Positions 1-19,689 are shown, numbered from the stretch's first letter. The stretch: DNA of 64,000 nt from Chimonanthus salicifolius (GCA_013350335.1 CM023533.1:27510869-27574868); one strand, 5' to 3'. The notes: generated by a model not told the origin, from the letters alone. Made by a program: numbers and translations.

Positions 1-203
1 ATCCTTGCCTTTAAAAATAAATTCATATGATTACTTGATATAAAATATTATTTTTCACGTATTTATCTTGTTGAAAAATAAATTACTAAATTTGAAAATT
101 CAAATTAAAAAAAAAAAGTTCAATGATATGGGAAGTCACATCATTATATGGAAATGGATTTTAGTGATGCAATTGTAAAAAAATAAAAAAATAAATCAAA
201 CAC
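1..203. other. AT-rich spacer, no gene seen
   Basis: Very AT-rich with several A-runs. No open reading frame or recognisable motif. Confidence 0.6.
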
Positions 204-502
204 ATGTTGTGGGAACTTGTTAAAATTTGTCGACCAATTAATAAAAGTTCATCCAAACTCTTACCTCAAGTTAATGCCATATGCTTATGGTGCAGGACAG
301 CCGAAAAATATGTTTTCCATCTATTATTTTATTGTCATATTTCAAAAGAGGTTTGGAAATTGTCATTACAGATCTTGCTAACCACTCTAATGATTTACTC
401 AATTGGATTTGGCATTATTGTTGTTTAAATGATTATAATTTAATCAAATTTTATGTGGCATCCGTTGAAAGGAGCACAGGGATCTTTACCTATAGCTTAT
501 AA
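204..502 (+). pseudogene. LINE reverse transcriptase zinc-binding (zf-RVT) fragment
   Basis: The 74-codon reading frame contains the pattern C-L-W-C ... E-K-Y-V-F-H-L-L-F-Y-C ... V-W-K-L. This is the Cys-x-x-Cys / His-Leu-x-x-x-Cys arrangement of the zf-RVT domain found at the C-terminus of plant non-LTR retrotransposon polyproteins. The similarity seems to continue in a second frame to about 502, which implies a frameshift. No reverse transcriptase core, endonuclease or poly(A) tail is visible, so this is a short dead remnant. The family is inferred from the motif only. Confidence 0.55.
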
Positions 503-504
503 AA

Positions 505-800
505 CGGTTGATACGTATTGTATCGATTTATATGTGTCGAATCGGTCGATACGCCTGCTTTATAGACTATTGTTGATTTTTTTTTAATTATTTTTTCAAA
601 GTTGGTTTCGACCTATTTTCCTGTTATTTTCACCATTCTTTTTTTTTTTAAATTGCAAAATGTTTAAAAGTAAGTTGTTCAATTTTCGAGTTATTTTCAT
701 TAATTTTAACAATTTTGAGTTATTTTCATCAATTTTTTTATTCAGCTCTAAGATAATCTCAAATATCGAGTTTTTGTGAAAATAATTTAATAAAATAATA
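505..800. repeat. 5' part of an AT-rich transposon relic (related copy at 13.9-14.8 kb)
   Basis: Begins with a stretch rich in short GATAC/GTATC palindromes and continues into an AT-rich body that aligns with 13877-14150 on the same strand. Superfamily not identified. Confidence 0.45.
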
Positions 801-1571
801 TTTTGTGCTTATGAAATTCAGTAGATATGTGTAAATGTCATTCAAATAATTTGCAAGGTGTCTGCATGATTTTTCAAAAAAAAAATTGAAAATTTGATAA
901 AAAACAAGATTTTTAAGACACTTCTTATTTTTGAGTTTCTTGTTGAAAAAAAATGAAAGAAATGTATACAAATTTTTTTGCAATTAAATGAAGAACCCTT
1001 TATGTGATTCATAGAATTTTTAGGGTCTCTATAATTTTGTTAATATTCCAAAAAATTATGAAACTAAAAATTTTGTTAATAAAAAAATTATAAATTATAA
1101 TAGATGATACTTATCACTAGAGGATATTTATATTAAGTGTTTTCTCATGTTAGTTTTCTTCATTATAAAGATTTTAGACATTTTCTAAAGTTTAAGAATA
1201 TATTTGGAGTTTTTACAACGTGTCAAAATTTCAATTTACAATGGTCTAAAATGACCTTTATTTATATATATTATCTATATGTGTGCTCAGTTATATAAAA
1301 GATATTTAATCTTTTTCGAAAGAAAAGAGAGAGAGGGGTATCACCCTCAGCAATATGTGTCAGGTCTCCCATTTTTAAACCCCTGCTTTCACCGAGAAAA
1401 GCAAAGATGGAAGCCTTCTTAATGTCGTGTAAAGTCCAGTAATTCTCCCAGTTGAGAAGAAGAAAACAATTGGGACCTGGCTACGTACGTACTAGAACAA
1501 CTTGCTGATATCAATTTCTTATGGTAGAAGATGTTCAATATCTCATCTGGACTTTACTCAATTAAATCTTA
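801..1571 (+). repeat. direct tandem duplication, copy 1
   Basis: Nearly the same sequence recurs head-to-tail at 1572-2361. The unit covers the 3' half of an AT-rich transposon relic plus about 220 bp of more balanced flanking sequence that contains GGGACCTGGCTACGTACG. The third relative at 14135-14720 lacks that flank, so the duplication boundary lies outside the element and is not a transposon end. No coding potential was seen. Confidence 0.85.
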
Positions 1572-2361
1572 TTTTGTGCTTATGAACTTCAGTAGATATG
1601 TGTCAATGTCATTTAAATAATTTGCAAGGTGTCTGCGTGATTTTTCAAAAAAAAAAATTTGAAAATTTGATGAAAAACAAGATTTTAAAGACACTTCTTA
1701 TTTTTGAGTTTCTTGTTGAAAAAAATGAAAGAAATGTATACAAATGTTTTTTCAATTAAATGAAGAACCCTTTATGTGATTCATAGAATTTTTAGGATCT
1801 CTATAATTTTGTTAATATTCCAAAAAATTATGAAACTAAAAAACTTTGTTAATATAAAAATTATAAATTATAATAGAAGATACTTATCACTAGAGGATAT
1901 TTGATAACAGAAAATTTATATTAAGTGTTTTCTCACGTTAGTTTTCTTCACTATAAAGATTTTAGACATTTTCTAAAGTTTAAGAATATATTTGGAATTT
2001 TTACAACGTGTCAAAATTTCAATTTAAATGGTCTAAAATGACCTTTATTTATATACATTATCTATATGTGTGCTCAGTTACATAAAAGATATTTAATCTT
2101 TTTCGAAAGAAATGAGAGAGAGGGGTATCACCATCAGCAATATGTGTCAGGTCTCCCATTTTTAAACCCCTGCTTTCACCGAGAAAAGCAAAGATGGAAG
2201 CCTTCTTAATGTCGTGTGAAGTCCAGTAATTCTTCCAGTTGAGAAGAAGAAAACAATTGGGACCTGGCTACGTACGTACTAGAACAACTTGATGATATCA
2301 ATTTCTTATGGTAGAAGATGTTCAACGTCTCATCTGCTGAGGATTTTACTCAATTAAATCT
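1572..2361 (+). repeat. direct tandem duplication, copy 2
   Basis: Second copy of the unit at 801-1571, about 95 percent alike by eye. It differs by point changes and by small insertions near 1905 and 2336. Confidence 0.85.
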
Positions 2362-4061
2362 TTCGAGTCATTTGCTTACCTCTGTTTACGATTGAAATGA
2401 TGAGGAGTAACCATATAGGAAGTGGCCCAAAATAGTTTAAGCATGAATCGAATTCAAGACATCATTTAAAATAAAAAACTTCTTGACTTCCAAATCAATC
2501 CCCTCTAGATTAACTGCTCTTCAAAACTTTCAAAGCTAAAGGCATTTGTCTTTGGATATTGAGCTACCCCATGAAGTATTTGAAATGATTAGGAACATGG
2601 AAGAGAGCAACGCCCTTAAAAGACTAGTGGAAAGATTATTTTTGAATTTTATGTTTTCTTCTTGGTAATGATACATGTACCATGAGTTTTCACCACTGTG
2701 CACCACCCTTGAAAGGAAAAGATCTTCATTGCAATATATTAGACCATATTAAGGGGCATGGCTCAAACCTGTTGCCACTAAACCCAAATGGGCTAACCTC
2801 TTCTTTTGACTGCCTGTACTTGATTTTCCTGAGCTTCATTTCATTGAAAAATAAATTCATCCTACCAAAGATCGAAGTATTTATGAGTGTTGAACAATGA
2901 AGCTCCACATCATGGATTGCATAATGTATTGATGGTAGGTACCTTATAAAATAGCCTCCAATTTCACAAGATTCTACAACCATGTTAAAGACTTGAAAAG
3001 CATATTATAATCATCTTAGTTAAAAACGTATTTCTACCAGTTCCATTGAGTAAACGAAAACCCATTAAATATTTGGAGTTGGTATTGAATTATCTTATTA
3101 GAACTGTTCTCTGTTCCTTCACCACACAAACATAAAAAGTTTTCTGACACTCATTTTCATGTTCACACCGCACATGTTTACCCACTACCAATTGTTTGCC
3201 CATTAATACAAATTATATTGACTGTAACTTCACTCGTATTTTCTGCTAAAAACTTTCATGCTGATCCTTGCACGCTGGAGCTTTATGCAAGCCCTGGTTA
3301 CTTTGTAAAAATGGATCTTCATCCATGGTTACTGGGACCATGAATGGTTTTAAAGTAAATCAAATTATCAGGCAGGGATTCCACTTTGGCTCTTCCATTT
3401 AATCTGTGTTTTAGATGATGACACGTAGAAAATAGAGTAAGCTCAGTGTTCTTCGTTATTAAAAAGACCGACGTCTCAATCCAAAATGAGTTGGCCTAAC
3501 GGAAAAAAAAACCCCTTTATAAAGAGAACTCTAGAATTCGATTCACGCTCAAACACTTCTGAACCACTCTTCATGGGATTACTCCTCATCGTTTGGACCC
3601 GATATATGTGTGTAGAGAGGTATCTACATGTCCGAAGGATTTAGTCAGATAAAATCTCTATGAGGGAGATGTCTGGATACCTTCAGTCATTAAAAAAACT
3701 GATGTAGAAGTGAAAATGCCAGTAAATCATTAACATCTCCCACTCAACCATTAGGTTTTACTACTACCAATCTTGCAGATATGACCAAATTCAACAAAAG
3801 ATATCTATGGAGCTATAATGATGATAATGATTATAATGATAATAGAACACACACTTCAGTCAATGCTACAATATAACATTTATTGATAAACGAAGTTCAC
3901 AAAGTTTCCACCTCTGCTACTGCACCACAAAATTTCAAAGAAACCTGTAGCACTAATATGCATATAAAATCCAGCACAATAGATCTCCTTAACAGCACAC
4001 ACTATTACAACAAAAGGGATAGCAACAGCTACAAACAACTGCTCAGTATTTCTGCCATTAT
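2362..4061. other. spacer downstream of the NADP-malic enzyme gene
   Basis: No gene supported. The short open frames here have no recognisable product. The last few hundred bases before 4062 hold the 3' UTR of the minus-strand malic enzyme gene. Two blocks (2385-2480 and the complement of about 3455-3720) share a GATGAGGAGTAA ... GTGAATCGAATTC pattern and look like relics of one short dispersed repeat. Confidence 0.5.
3455..3720 (-). repeat. SINE-like short dispersed repeat
   Basis: Read on the minus strand it contains GATGAGGAGTAATCCCATG followed by GCGTGAATCGAATTC, an order that recurs at 2385-2480; related GTGAATCGAA text appears near 61990. The last part resembles a tRNA-type B box. Ends and target duplications could not be fixed. 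Confidence 0.35.
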
Positions 4062-11759
<7,698 letters not shown>

Positions 11760-11955
11760 CGAAGATCGGATCCTTCTCCTTTCTCTTTCGCTGTAGCAGA
11801 AAGAAACCACTGCCTTTCTCTCCCGATGAGAGAACTAGACCAACAAGAAGAAAAAAGAAGAAGAAGATAACTGATCAGACAGTAGCAGTAGAAGATAATG
11901 CTGTAATTGTTCTTCTTCCAATCAAAGACACGGAAAACAGAGTACCCAGCACCGT

Positions 11956-11963
11956 CTTTTATA
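11956..11963 (-). promoter_or_regulatory. probable TATA box of NADP-ME
   Basis: TATAAAAG on the minus strand about 200 nt upstream of the chosen ATG, predicting a 5' leader of about 165 nt. Inferred from sequence and position only. Confidence 0.5.
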
Positions 11964-11967
11964 TTCA

Positions 11968-12926
11968 AGTGTGAGAAGGGGAAGATTGAATTTTTGTGAT
12001 TCATTGATTCATCCCACTGTTTCAAACTTTCAATGTCAAACACGACGACCCACTTAATCTTATCCAATCATGTCACCGAATTAATTAACGAATGATAAGA
12101 AAATACTATTTTTTTAATTTCCCATTATCAATTTTTGGTATTTCAGATTTTTTAATATATTTTGAGTATTGATTATTGAGATTGATGTTGATATTTTAAG
12201 TACCAAGAAGCGGCTTCTGCTGATCGATAACATGCTCTGTAGAGGTTCCTTATCTGTGTTCGGCCAGAGAGCTTTTGAACATCTTCTTCCTCTCTATTGG
12301 ATATTTTATTTATTTATTTTTCTGAACATTTGTATAAAAAAATAGGAAAAATAATATAAGAGAAATGAAAAAAAAAAAGAGGTAATAATTACAAACGAGA
12401 AATGAAAGGAGTAATAAATACAGATTGCAAGTGAAAGTAATTATTTGGATTCAATAGATTTACGAAATGCTTCATGTTTTTCAAGAATTGTCAAAAGTCT
12501 TTTTCTTTATCTGTTCCTGTCTATTAGCCTTTTTAAAGTAAAGCCCCTTTTAAATATGTACAATTTCTATCATTTTACGTTCCCACACGTAAGAATCTTT
12601 TCATCTTATATAAAAAATCAACTTTTTTTTTTAAATTTACATTTTTCCCTTTCAACCAACACAAAAAATGAAAGAGTAAAATAAAAGTGAAAAGATAAAA
12701 TGAGATTTTTTTTCAAAAAAAAAAATTACTGTGTGACAATATTTACCCTAAATAATGTAAAAAAAAAAAAAACCAAAAAAGCAAAAAGAGAAAAATTTGG
12801 AAGAAAAAGAAGAACAATTAGTCAACATTTATACTATATACATTTTCATATACTAAAACTTTAATTTAACTGTTTCTTACTTTACTTTAAAACTAAATGA
12901 CTATAAATTTAAAGTAATTTTTAATT
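11968..12926. other. AT-rich spacer upstream of NADP-ME
   Basis: Presumably contains the rest of the malic enzyme promoter. Long A and T runs and no supported gene. Confidence 0.5.
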
Positions 12927-13028
12927 TTAAACGCAATTTAATGATGGGTCTATTAATTTTACAGGGTTTTTAATTTTATAATTAAAAACCCTGTAAAATT
13001 AATAGACCCATCATTAAATTGCGTTTAA
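12927..13028. repeat. perfect hairpin, 49-bp arms and 4-nt loop
   Basis: Left arm 12927-12975 and right arm 12980-13028 are exact reverse complements (TTAAACGCAATTTAATGATG ... CATCATTAAATTGCGTTTAA) around the loop TTAT. Absence of mismatches suggests recent origin or active maintenance. Could be a snapback insertion, a minimal fold-back element or a small-RNA precursor. Confidence 0.9.
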
Positions 13029-13876
13029 TTCAAACTCAAAAATCAAGATTAATATCTGACTCAGATCTATTGGATTAGATTTCGCTAGTTTTTTTTTTTT
13101 GCTGACCCATCTTGTCGGGTCCGCATGTGATTAATGTCAAATGCATGTGTTTTTTTTTATTCTTTATATTCTTTTTTATTTTTTAATAAGGGTAAAATAC
13201 GTGTCAATGGCTGTAAGCGACCGACAGCGGGCCATTCTTCCTTTATTTAAACTGGTGAGGCGGCGGCTCCCAACTTTGCAAGTGGTGGAGATGGTTCTCA
13301 GATCTGAATCATTCAATAATTTGGCTCCGACCCATTGGCGAGGCCTCCGCGTTATTATGGTCGCAACTCGCACGCCGGCAAAATTGTTTAAAATTTATAA
13401 ATAATTTAGATGAATTAATCAATTAATTCAATTTAATAGAATTTTCAATTGAATAAGTTAACAAAAAAAATTCAAAACTTTTAATTTTTTAAACTCAACT
13501 AAAATTTTTATTCAATAAAATTTCTAGTTGAGTCTGAATGTAAGACACTAAGACTCATTCAAAGTACTGAGTTGACTTATTAATTTAATATAATTTATTA
13601 TGTTCTGAGGTTAGATTGCCAGGAGACCTTACCTGACTGAGTTCCATCTCGACTTTTCTTGTGAAAATGCAAGTTTTCAATTGCGAAGCATGTGAAGTTG
13701 CATGTGCTCTTTTTGCAGTTTTATGTTATTTTAATTTTTAATTTAAAACTATTGTAATTTAATGAGTTTGTATTCTAGTTTATAGATATTCATTATTACA
13801 ATTATATAAACCAAATAGTATAAACATAAAAATGAAGTTGGTGAGTGGAAATCATAATGCCAACCTTCAAAGCTGC
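13029..13876. other. spacer with a GC-richer patch at 13200-13385
   Basis: The patch encodes an 87-codon frame with no recognised similarity. The rest is AT-rich. No gene called. Confidence 0.4.
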
Positions 13877-14775
13877 GGCAGTACGATCTCTGTATCGGCT
13901 GTATTATCGAGCTATACGTATCTGTCTGTATAGATCGATATTATATTTTTCTTCATTTTTGGACTTTTCTTCGTTGAATTTTATGTTGTGTATAATTTTT
14001 AAAAGTTTTAGAAGTAAGTTACTCGAATTTTGAATAAACTTAGGAGTAAATTTCATCAATTTCCACCATTTTGAGTAATTCTCTAACAAATTTTTTCGAG
14101 TTTCAAATTTGAATTTTTTTGTAAAAATGATTTAATAAAAGTGCTTATGAAATTTAATGGAGATGTGTTAATGTCATTTACATAGTATGGGAGGTATAGG
14201 TTAGAATCTCACGGACTAACTTTGGTGATACCTTAATGGTAGAAGTACTCAAGTACCACCCGTGGAGGTTTTAGTAGAAATGTGTGAGGTTTCTCACATC
14301 TAAATTCAAAAAAAAAAAAAATGTTTAAGTGATTTTCCAAGATTTTTTTTAAATTTGGTAAAACTTAGATTTTTTAAGATACTTCTCATTTTTTAGTTTC
14401 TTATAAAAAAAATGAATAAAATGATGTACATATGTTTGATTGATAGAGTTTTAAAGGTTTTTGTGTAATTTTTCTAATATTTTGACATTTTTATTAAACT
14501 TAAAAAGAATTTATAATAAATAATTATGAATTATAATAGAAGATACAAGTCACTAAGGAATACTTAAAATATGAAATTCATGTTAGGTGTTTTCTTACAT
14601 TGGTCTCTTTCTTTACCAAATTTATATGATGTATTAAAATTTCAATTTTCAAATGTCTAAAATTCTATAAATTCTCAAACAAAAAAAATAAAAAAGAGAG
14701 AGGGATATATCATCGTATTATTGTCCAATACGATACATATTCACTTATACCATAATATCGGCAATACATATCACC
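13877..14775 (+). repeat. diverged relative of the 505-1345 transposon relic
   Basis: Same order of landmarks as 505-1345: GTATCG/CGATAC-rich start, AAGTTACTCGAATTTTGA region, TTTAATAAAAGTGCTTATGAA, and GAGAGAGGGATAT end. It carries a SINE-like insertion at 14186-14330. Ends contain TACGATCTCTGTATCGG and CCAATACGATAC, which may be remains of terminal inverted repeats. Confidence 0.55.
14186..14330 (+). mobile_element. SINE-like insertion with poly(A) tail
   Basis: Interrupts the repeat at 13877-14775 relative to 801-1345. It contains GGTTAGAATCTCA, resembling a tRNA B box, and ends in a 13-base A-run. A short insertion ending in poly(A) is SINE-like; the 5' end is approximate. Confidence 0.5.
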
Positions 14776-16911
14776 CCCTTTTATTAAAACCCAAACTTGA
14801 AAATTTAAAAATCAATAACAATTTTAGATCGCTGCCTCTCGTCTGGTTTTTCTCTAAAATTTTGACCATTGAAAATCTTGGCAGGACACTATTTCTAAAT
14901 TTATCGAGTGACATGTGAAGGAAACCACCTAAGTTGGGCATTAATTGAAATTTATTATTGATGTTATAATATAGTAAACTATGGTCACATCACAAAATAC
15001 AAGAAAACTTTATTTCTTAAGACCTATCACTGAAAAAGACAATCTGTCATGTGAACCCTATTTTAATTTAATACTTTTTAGAGTATTTAAGAATTTCTAT
15101 ACTGAGACACCTTCTTAAATATTAACCATGGTCCAAACCAAAAATATACCTTAAAATAGTAATTTTATATTTATGTAAACATTCCACCCTATGACTATAC
15201 CAAAAGAGAAGTTCCTATTCATAAGAGTGTAGTTCAGCTGGTTGTATTTTGCTGATGGGTTTAAATCACCGGAGACTAATTTGATGTGTCCTTGAAGTAG
15301 GGATTAACACTTGTAGAGTTTTACGCTAGATTTTCTGTAATTTTTAACATATAAGTTAAAAGGAAAAAATAGAGTCTAACTATGCAATTTATGAAAACAG
15401 GGTCAAATTTTTTTTTTTTTTAATTTGTCCAAGTCTGAATTTGAAGAATCGAATTAACCAAGAAGTTGAATATTTTGGCATTAGTTCCATCCATGACCAT
15501 GTCCTGGTTTATCAACATCAACTCCATGGTCTAGTTTGGTGGGCTTCAAATATGAACAACGATGGTTTTGGACTTTTAGTTACAGATACTTATAATTAAT
15601 TATAAATGATTTTGGGACTAAGGTTACATCCTTAATCGAGTTTGGTAAATTTGCTAATAATTTTTTTTCAAGCACAACATTGCAAGCTAGTGTAGCCTTT
15701 TAAAAATATATATCTAAATTAGAAATGTTAGACCCAATAACAGAATTTTGGATAATTTGGCTTGACCCAAGTGTCCATTCCAACCATGTATTACTGCTGT
15801 GGCTAAAACAAAATGGAGATTGGTTGAAACCCTATTTCTAAGCTATAAATTTAAAATTTTGAGCTCCAACTTTTTTGTTTAATTTAAAAAAAGTTTCACT
15901 ATATTATTTTTTTTATAAACAAAACACACAAATACCTCAGTTGACTTACGTTTCTAAAATTAAATTAGAGATATTTTGTTCAATTTCTCCTGAACTTATC
16001 TGTTGCACGAGGCTTGTGAGTAGTTTCTGTATCCCTTTGATTAATCTCACTTCTAATGTGGGGTGGAGATACCCATATTATCTTTAAAAAAAACCCTTCA
16101 AACATCAAATTTTTTTTTGAAAAAGTCATTTGGCTTGATTTAATATATGGCTATTATTTTAAAATTAAAGTTGAGCATAATCTTTTACCGTATTCGAATA
16201 TAAAAAATTAAAACATCAAAATTAGCTAAAATAACAAAATTTAACCCCACGAACTTTCGATTATATAATTAATAATTATAGTTAAAAATCAACGGGCTAA
16301 ATACATTATACACCTTTGAATTTCATCTTACACAGTTGAATAACACTTACACCCATCTGCCATTAATTTTGAAAATAATACACCAAAATTCACACATTAC
16401 GCACTGAATGAAGAAAAATAGGATTTTCTTTCAAAGAATAGCAAATTAATGCGATTTTTTCAAATTAAATAAAACTATTGAGATTTGTTTTAAAATATAT
16501 ATTTTATTTAATAAATTGTTAATTTAAAAACGTATTGAGTTGTTTTCCAAGATGTGAGCAAGACATTCAAACTTGAATTGATTTAAATATCATAAAGAAA
16601 AATAAAGGTGTTAAAAAATATAAAGTGACAGTGCATTTCTGTTTAGTAGGACATTGACCATTGATAATTTAATTTATATTTTAAATACAAAATATTTTGT
16701 TGAATATTTTCTCATGTGAAAATGACCTTCGATGGTCATAGCTTGCCTATTTTACTTGACCTAATTAGCTTCTAAAAAAGTCCAACCTGTATGGACGAAG
16801 ACCCGGTCCAAGAATTGGGTAGTTCGCAACGAACCCCCTCTCCCTCTTTTCAGGAGTTCACACTTCACAGTTCGCACCCGTCGATGGAATTCATATTTTT
16901 AAAAATCGTTA
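14776..16911. other. AT-rich spacer, no gene seen
   Basis: Homopolymer runs and short open frames only, apart from a tRNA-like SINE block at about 15225-15370. Confidence 0.5.
15225..15370 (+). repeat. tRNA-derived SINE-like sequence
   Basis: Contains TAGTTCAGCTGGT, matching a tRNA A box, and about 30 bp later GGGTTTAAATCACC, matching a B box. It is not a tRNA gene: no cloverleaf can be completed. A diverged SINE head is the simplest reading. Confidence 0.5.
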
Positions 16912-16919
16912 TTTTAATA

Positions 16920-18232
16920 GGCGCCCTATTGGACACCCCCATTTCTAAACGCCTCTTTTAAAATTTACGTCCAGATTACCGTTTTACCTTCCAACTAAAA
17001 TACCTTCAAATAATAATTCAACACAATTTTCGTATCCTTCGATATCATTCGAAGAATTACAAAGTACAGTAAAATCGATTTAAAAATTTTAAACAGTAGA
17101 ATTTTTTTAATTTTAAAATTACTTTTTTAAGTAGAATTTTTTTAATTTTAAAATTACTTTTTTAAGTACTGTATATTTTCAAAATTTCTTGATAAAAATA
17201 TTTTAAGAATTTAAGATCTGACACTTCCAAATGCTTAAAATACAGTATTTTATGGGTATCCCTTCGCTATGTGAAAAATATATTTGAGAGTGTCAAAAAA
17301 CCTTAAAGTCTTAAAGTATCGTAATTAGTCCGGATATTCAATTTGAGAAATTTTGCAAATAGACAGTGTTTAAAAAATAACTTTAAAGTTTTAAAAAAGA
17401 TATTGACAACAGACAGTTATTTTTTAAGTACTCTGTATTTTTAAAATTTTTCAAATTAAATATCCGGACTAATTACGATAACTTGATAAAAATACTTTAA
17501 GACTTTAAGGTTTTTTGACACTCCCAAATGTATTTTCCACACAGCCAGGGGATACCCTTATTTGTAAAATACTGTATTTTAAGTATTTGGGAGTATCAAA
17601 AGACCTTAAATTCTTAAAATATTTTTATCAGACTATTATAATTAGTCCGGATATTTAATTTGAGAAATTTTGAAAATACACAGTGCTTAAAAAATAACTG
17701 CCTATGTTGTCAATATCTCCTTTAAAACTTTAAAGTTATCTTTTAAACACTTTGTATTTCCAAAATTTCTCAAATTAAATATCCAGACTCATTACGATAA
17801 CCTGATAAAAATACTTTAAGACTTTAAGGTCTTTTGCCACTCCCAAATGTATTTTCCACACAGCCAAGGGATACCCTTATTTGTGAAACACCGTTTTTAA
17901 GCATTTTGGAGTGTCAAAAGACCTTGAATTCTTAAAGTGTTTTTATCAGGCTATCGTAATTAATCCAGATATTTAATTTGAGAAATTTTGAAAATACACC
18001 GTACTTAAAAAATAATTTAATTTTTTTTAAAAAAAAGATTTTACTATTTAAAATTTTTAAATCGATTTTTACTGTAGCTTGTAATCCTGGAATGATGCTA
18101 TAGTTCGAAACGAAAATTGTGCTGAATTATAGCTTGAAGATTTTTTAGCAGGAGGGTAAAATGGTAATTTGTACATAAATTTTGAAAAGAGGTGTTCTCT
18201 TGCAGGAAATGGAGGTGTCCGAATGAGGCGCC
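16920..18232. mobile_element. fold-back element with three palindromic cores (1.3 kb)
   Basis: Starts and ends with GGCGCC and is flanked by a perfect 8-bp duplication TTTTAATA (16912-16919 and 18233-18240). Long terminal inverted repeats of about 190 bp pair 16920-17110 with 18035-18232. Inside, a module containing CTTTAAGACTTTAAGGTCTT, GACACTCCCAAATG and ATATCCGGACTAATTACGA appears six times in alternating orientation, giving three palindromes. No coding sequence. The same core occurs in the element at 44430-46348, which has different ends. Confidence 0.85.
17099..17170 (+). repeat. 35-bp direct repeat, two copies
   Basis: AGAATTTTTTTAATTTT and the following AAAATTACTTTTTTAAGT occur twice head-to-tail inside the fold-back element at 16920-18232. 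Confidence 0.8.
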
Positions 18233-18240
18233 TTTTAATA

Positions 18241-18560
18241 TCATAAATATTAACAATATTTTTTAAAATTACCCTATTTTTATCGACAAAATATTATTAA
18301 TGCATTGATAATATATATTTATTGACATTGTAGTAAATTCATAATAAATTCTCAATAAAATCATGTTAAAATACAGTAAATAATAATATCATAATAATAT
18401 CCTGATAAATTCATAGTAAATTACTTGCTAAGGCTATTAATTTATTTCATTTATTATATTTTTTTTAAGATTTTCCAATAAAAATTCGAGAATTTAAAAA
18501 TTCTAATATTATTAATCATTGTTAATATCTCAAAAATGGTATTTATGACCATGCTTCTAA
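18241..18560 (-). repeat. relic of the TTCTCGGATTTTTATCGG MITE family
   Basis: Read on the minus strand, 18560-18420 follows the landmarks of the MITE at 36409-36791 in order: GTCATAAATACCATT, GAGATATTAACAATG, AAATTCTCGAATTTTTAT. Diverged and AT-rich, with no clear target duplication. Confidence 0.5.
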
Positions 18561-19030
18561 TTTTTAAGCATTCGAACTCTCATTTAATTTTAATTTTTAT
18601 TTGATATAGTTCAGTTATTTTTATAACTTTTTTAAATATAAAATTTTAAAAATTTCTTAATGACTCAGGGTTTGAAAAGATTGAGATGAATTGACTTAAT
18701 AATTTCTAAAAAGTTTGAAATTTATTATTAAAATTTTTATGTTCTGGACCTTTATCATTGAACACCTCCACGTTGTACGACGCCCTTCCACATGTCCTTT
18801 CTATATAAAATATTCAATTTTTAAATATCAATTATAATTTCTGAAATTTACATATTTAAGTGGTCCAAAATTTTCGGCTCAAATTTTAGTTTTGAGCAAA
18901 AGTTTGCAACTAAGGTAATGATTTTATTTGAAAGTTCTATAATAAGTCAACTCAATGAAAATATTATTATTTAAAAATAAAATTATTTTTATTTTCTTTT
19001 TAAAATCCGACCTTGTTAACTAAAAAAATA
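18561..19030. other. AT-rich spacer
   Basis: No gene or structured repeat identified. Confidence 0.5.
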
Positions 19031-19150
19031 AAAAACGCGTGGCCACTTCCTTTAACCACGTGTGAATAATGATGGAGTTTTAGTGGAGCGCCTCGACGCG
19101 TCTTTGAAACTTCAAAGTGGGTTACTCATGACGTGACATGAGAACACGTG
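19031..19150. promoter_or_regulatory. cluster of ACGT-core elements (G-boxes), orphan
   Basis: Two CACGTG G-boxes (19057-19062 and 19145-19150), two ACGCGT sites (19035-19040 and 19096-19101) and TGACGTGAC near 19130 fall within about 120 bp of otherwise AT-rich DNA. Such clustering resembles plant bZIP/bHLH-bound promoters, but no gene starts near it. Function is inference. Confidence 0.35.
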
Positions 19151-19371
19151 GTCCCCAGCTTCCACATTGCAATCTGGGGCCCACGCAAAAGTAGAATATG
19201 AATATCCCTGCCGAGGATACCTCTCATCTCTACCGTCAAATGGCTCTAAGATGGACTTGATTTTGAATATCTTTTTGCTCGTTTGTTTCATTTTTCATTA
19301 AATTATATTTAAAAATTATAAAATAGAAAATGCCATGTGAAACTTAGTAATATATATTACATTAAAATTAA

Positions 19372-19681
19372 GAGTAGCAATGTGTTTTGTATAACTAGAA
19401 AAGGGATTTCGTGGATTTCTCACTTTATCATTGTCCCGTCGTATAAAAAAAAAGGAATGTCAGGAATTGACTCACTTACTGTATCACTTTCTAACTCACT
19501 TTCATTTATCTAAGTGAGAATGATTTTTTATAAAGATCATCAAATCAGCTCACTAACTAGATTACTGACATTCATTTTAAAAAATAAAATACTTTCGTAC
19601 CGCAAGAGTGAAGAGTAAAGTAGAAAATTCACGAAATATCGTATCTGAATTCATAAAATAACTGTGGGAGGATTGCTTTCC
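19372..19681. mobile_element. 310-bp MITE abutting a larger fold-back element
   Basis: Ends GAGTAGCAAT and ATTGCTTTCC form inverted repeats that continue inward. Flanked by AAAATTAA (19364-19371) and TAAATTAA (19682-19689), 7 of 8 identical. The right-hand duplication is also the left-hand one of the element at 19690. Confidence 0.7.
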
Positions 19682-19689
19682 TAAATTAA

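Noticed and set aside
11760..11810. 17-codon N-terminal extension of the malic enzyme
   Set aside because: Arg-rich leader unlike either cytosolic or plastid isoform N-termini; the downstream Met gives the family-typical length.
13141..13404. 87-codon frame over a GC-richer patch
   Set aside because: Starts in a poly-T-derived hydrophobic stretch and has no family resemblance; the opposite strand is also open.
15225..15300. tRNA gene suggested by A-box and B-box matches
   Set aside because: No complete cloverleaf or acceptor stem could be drawn, and box spacing with a following non-tRNA body fits a SINE.
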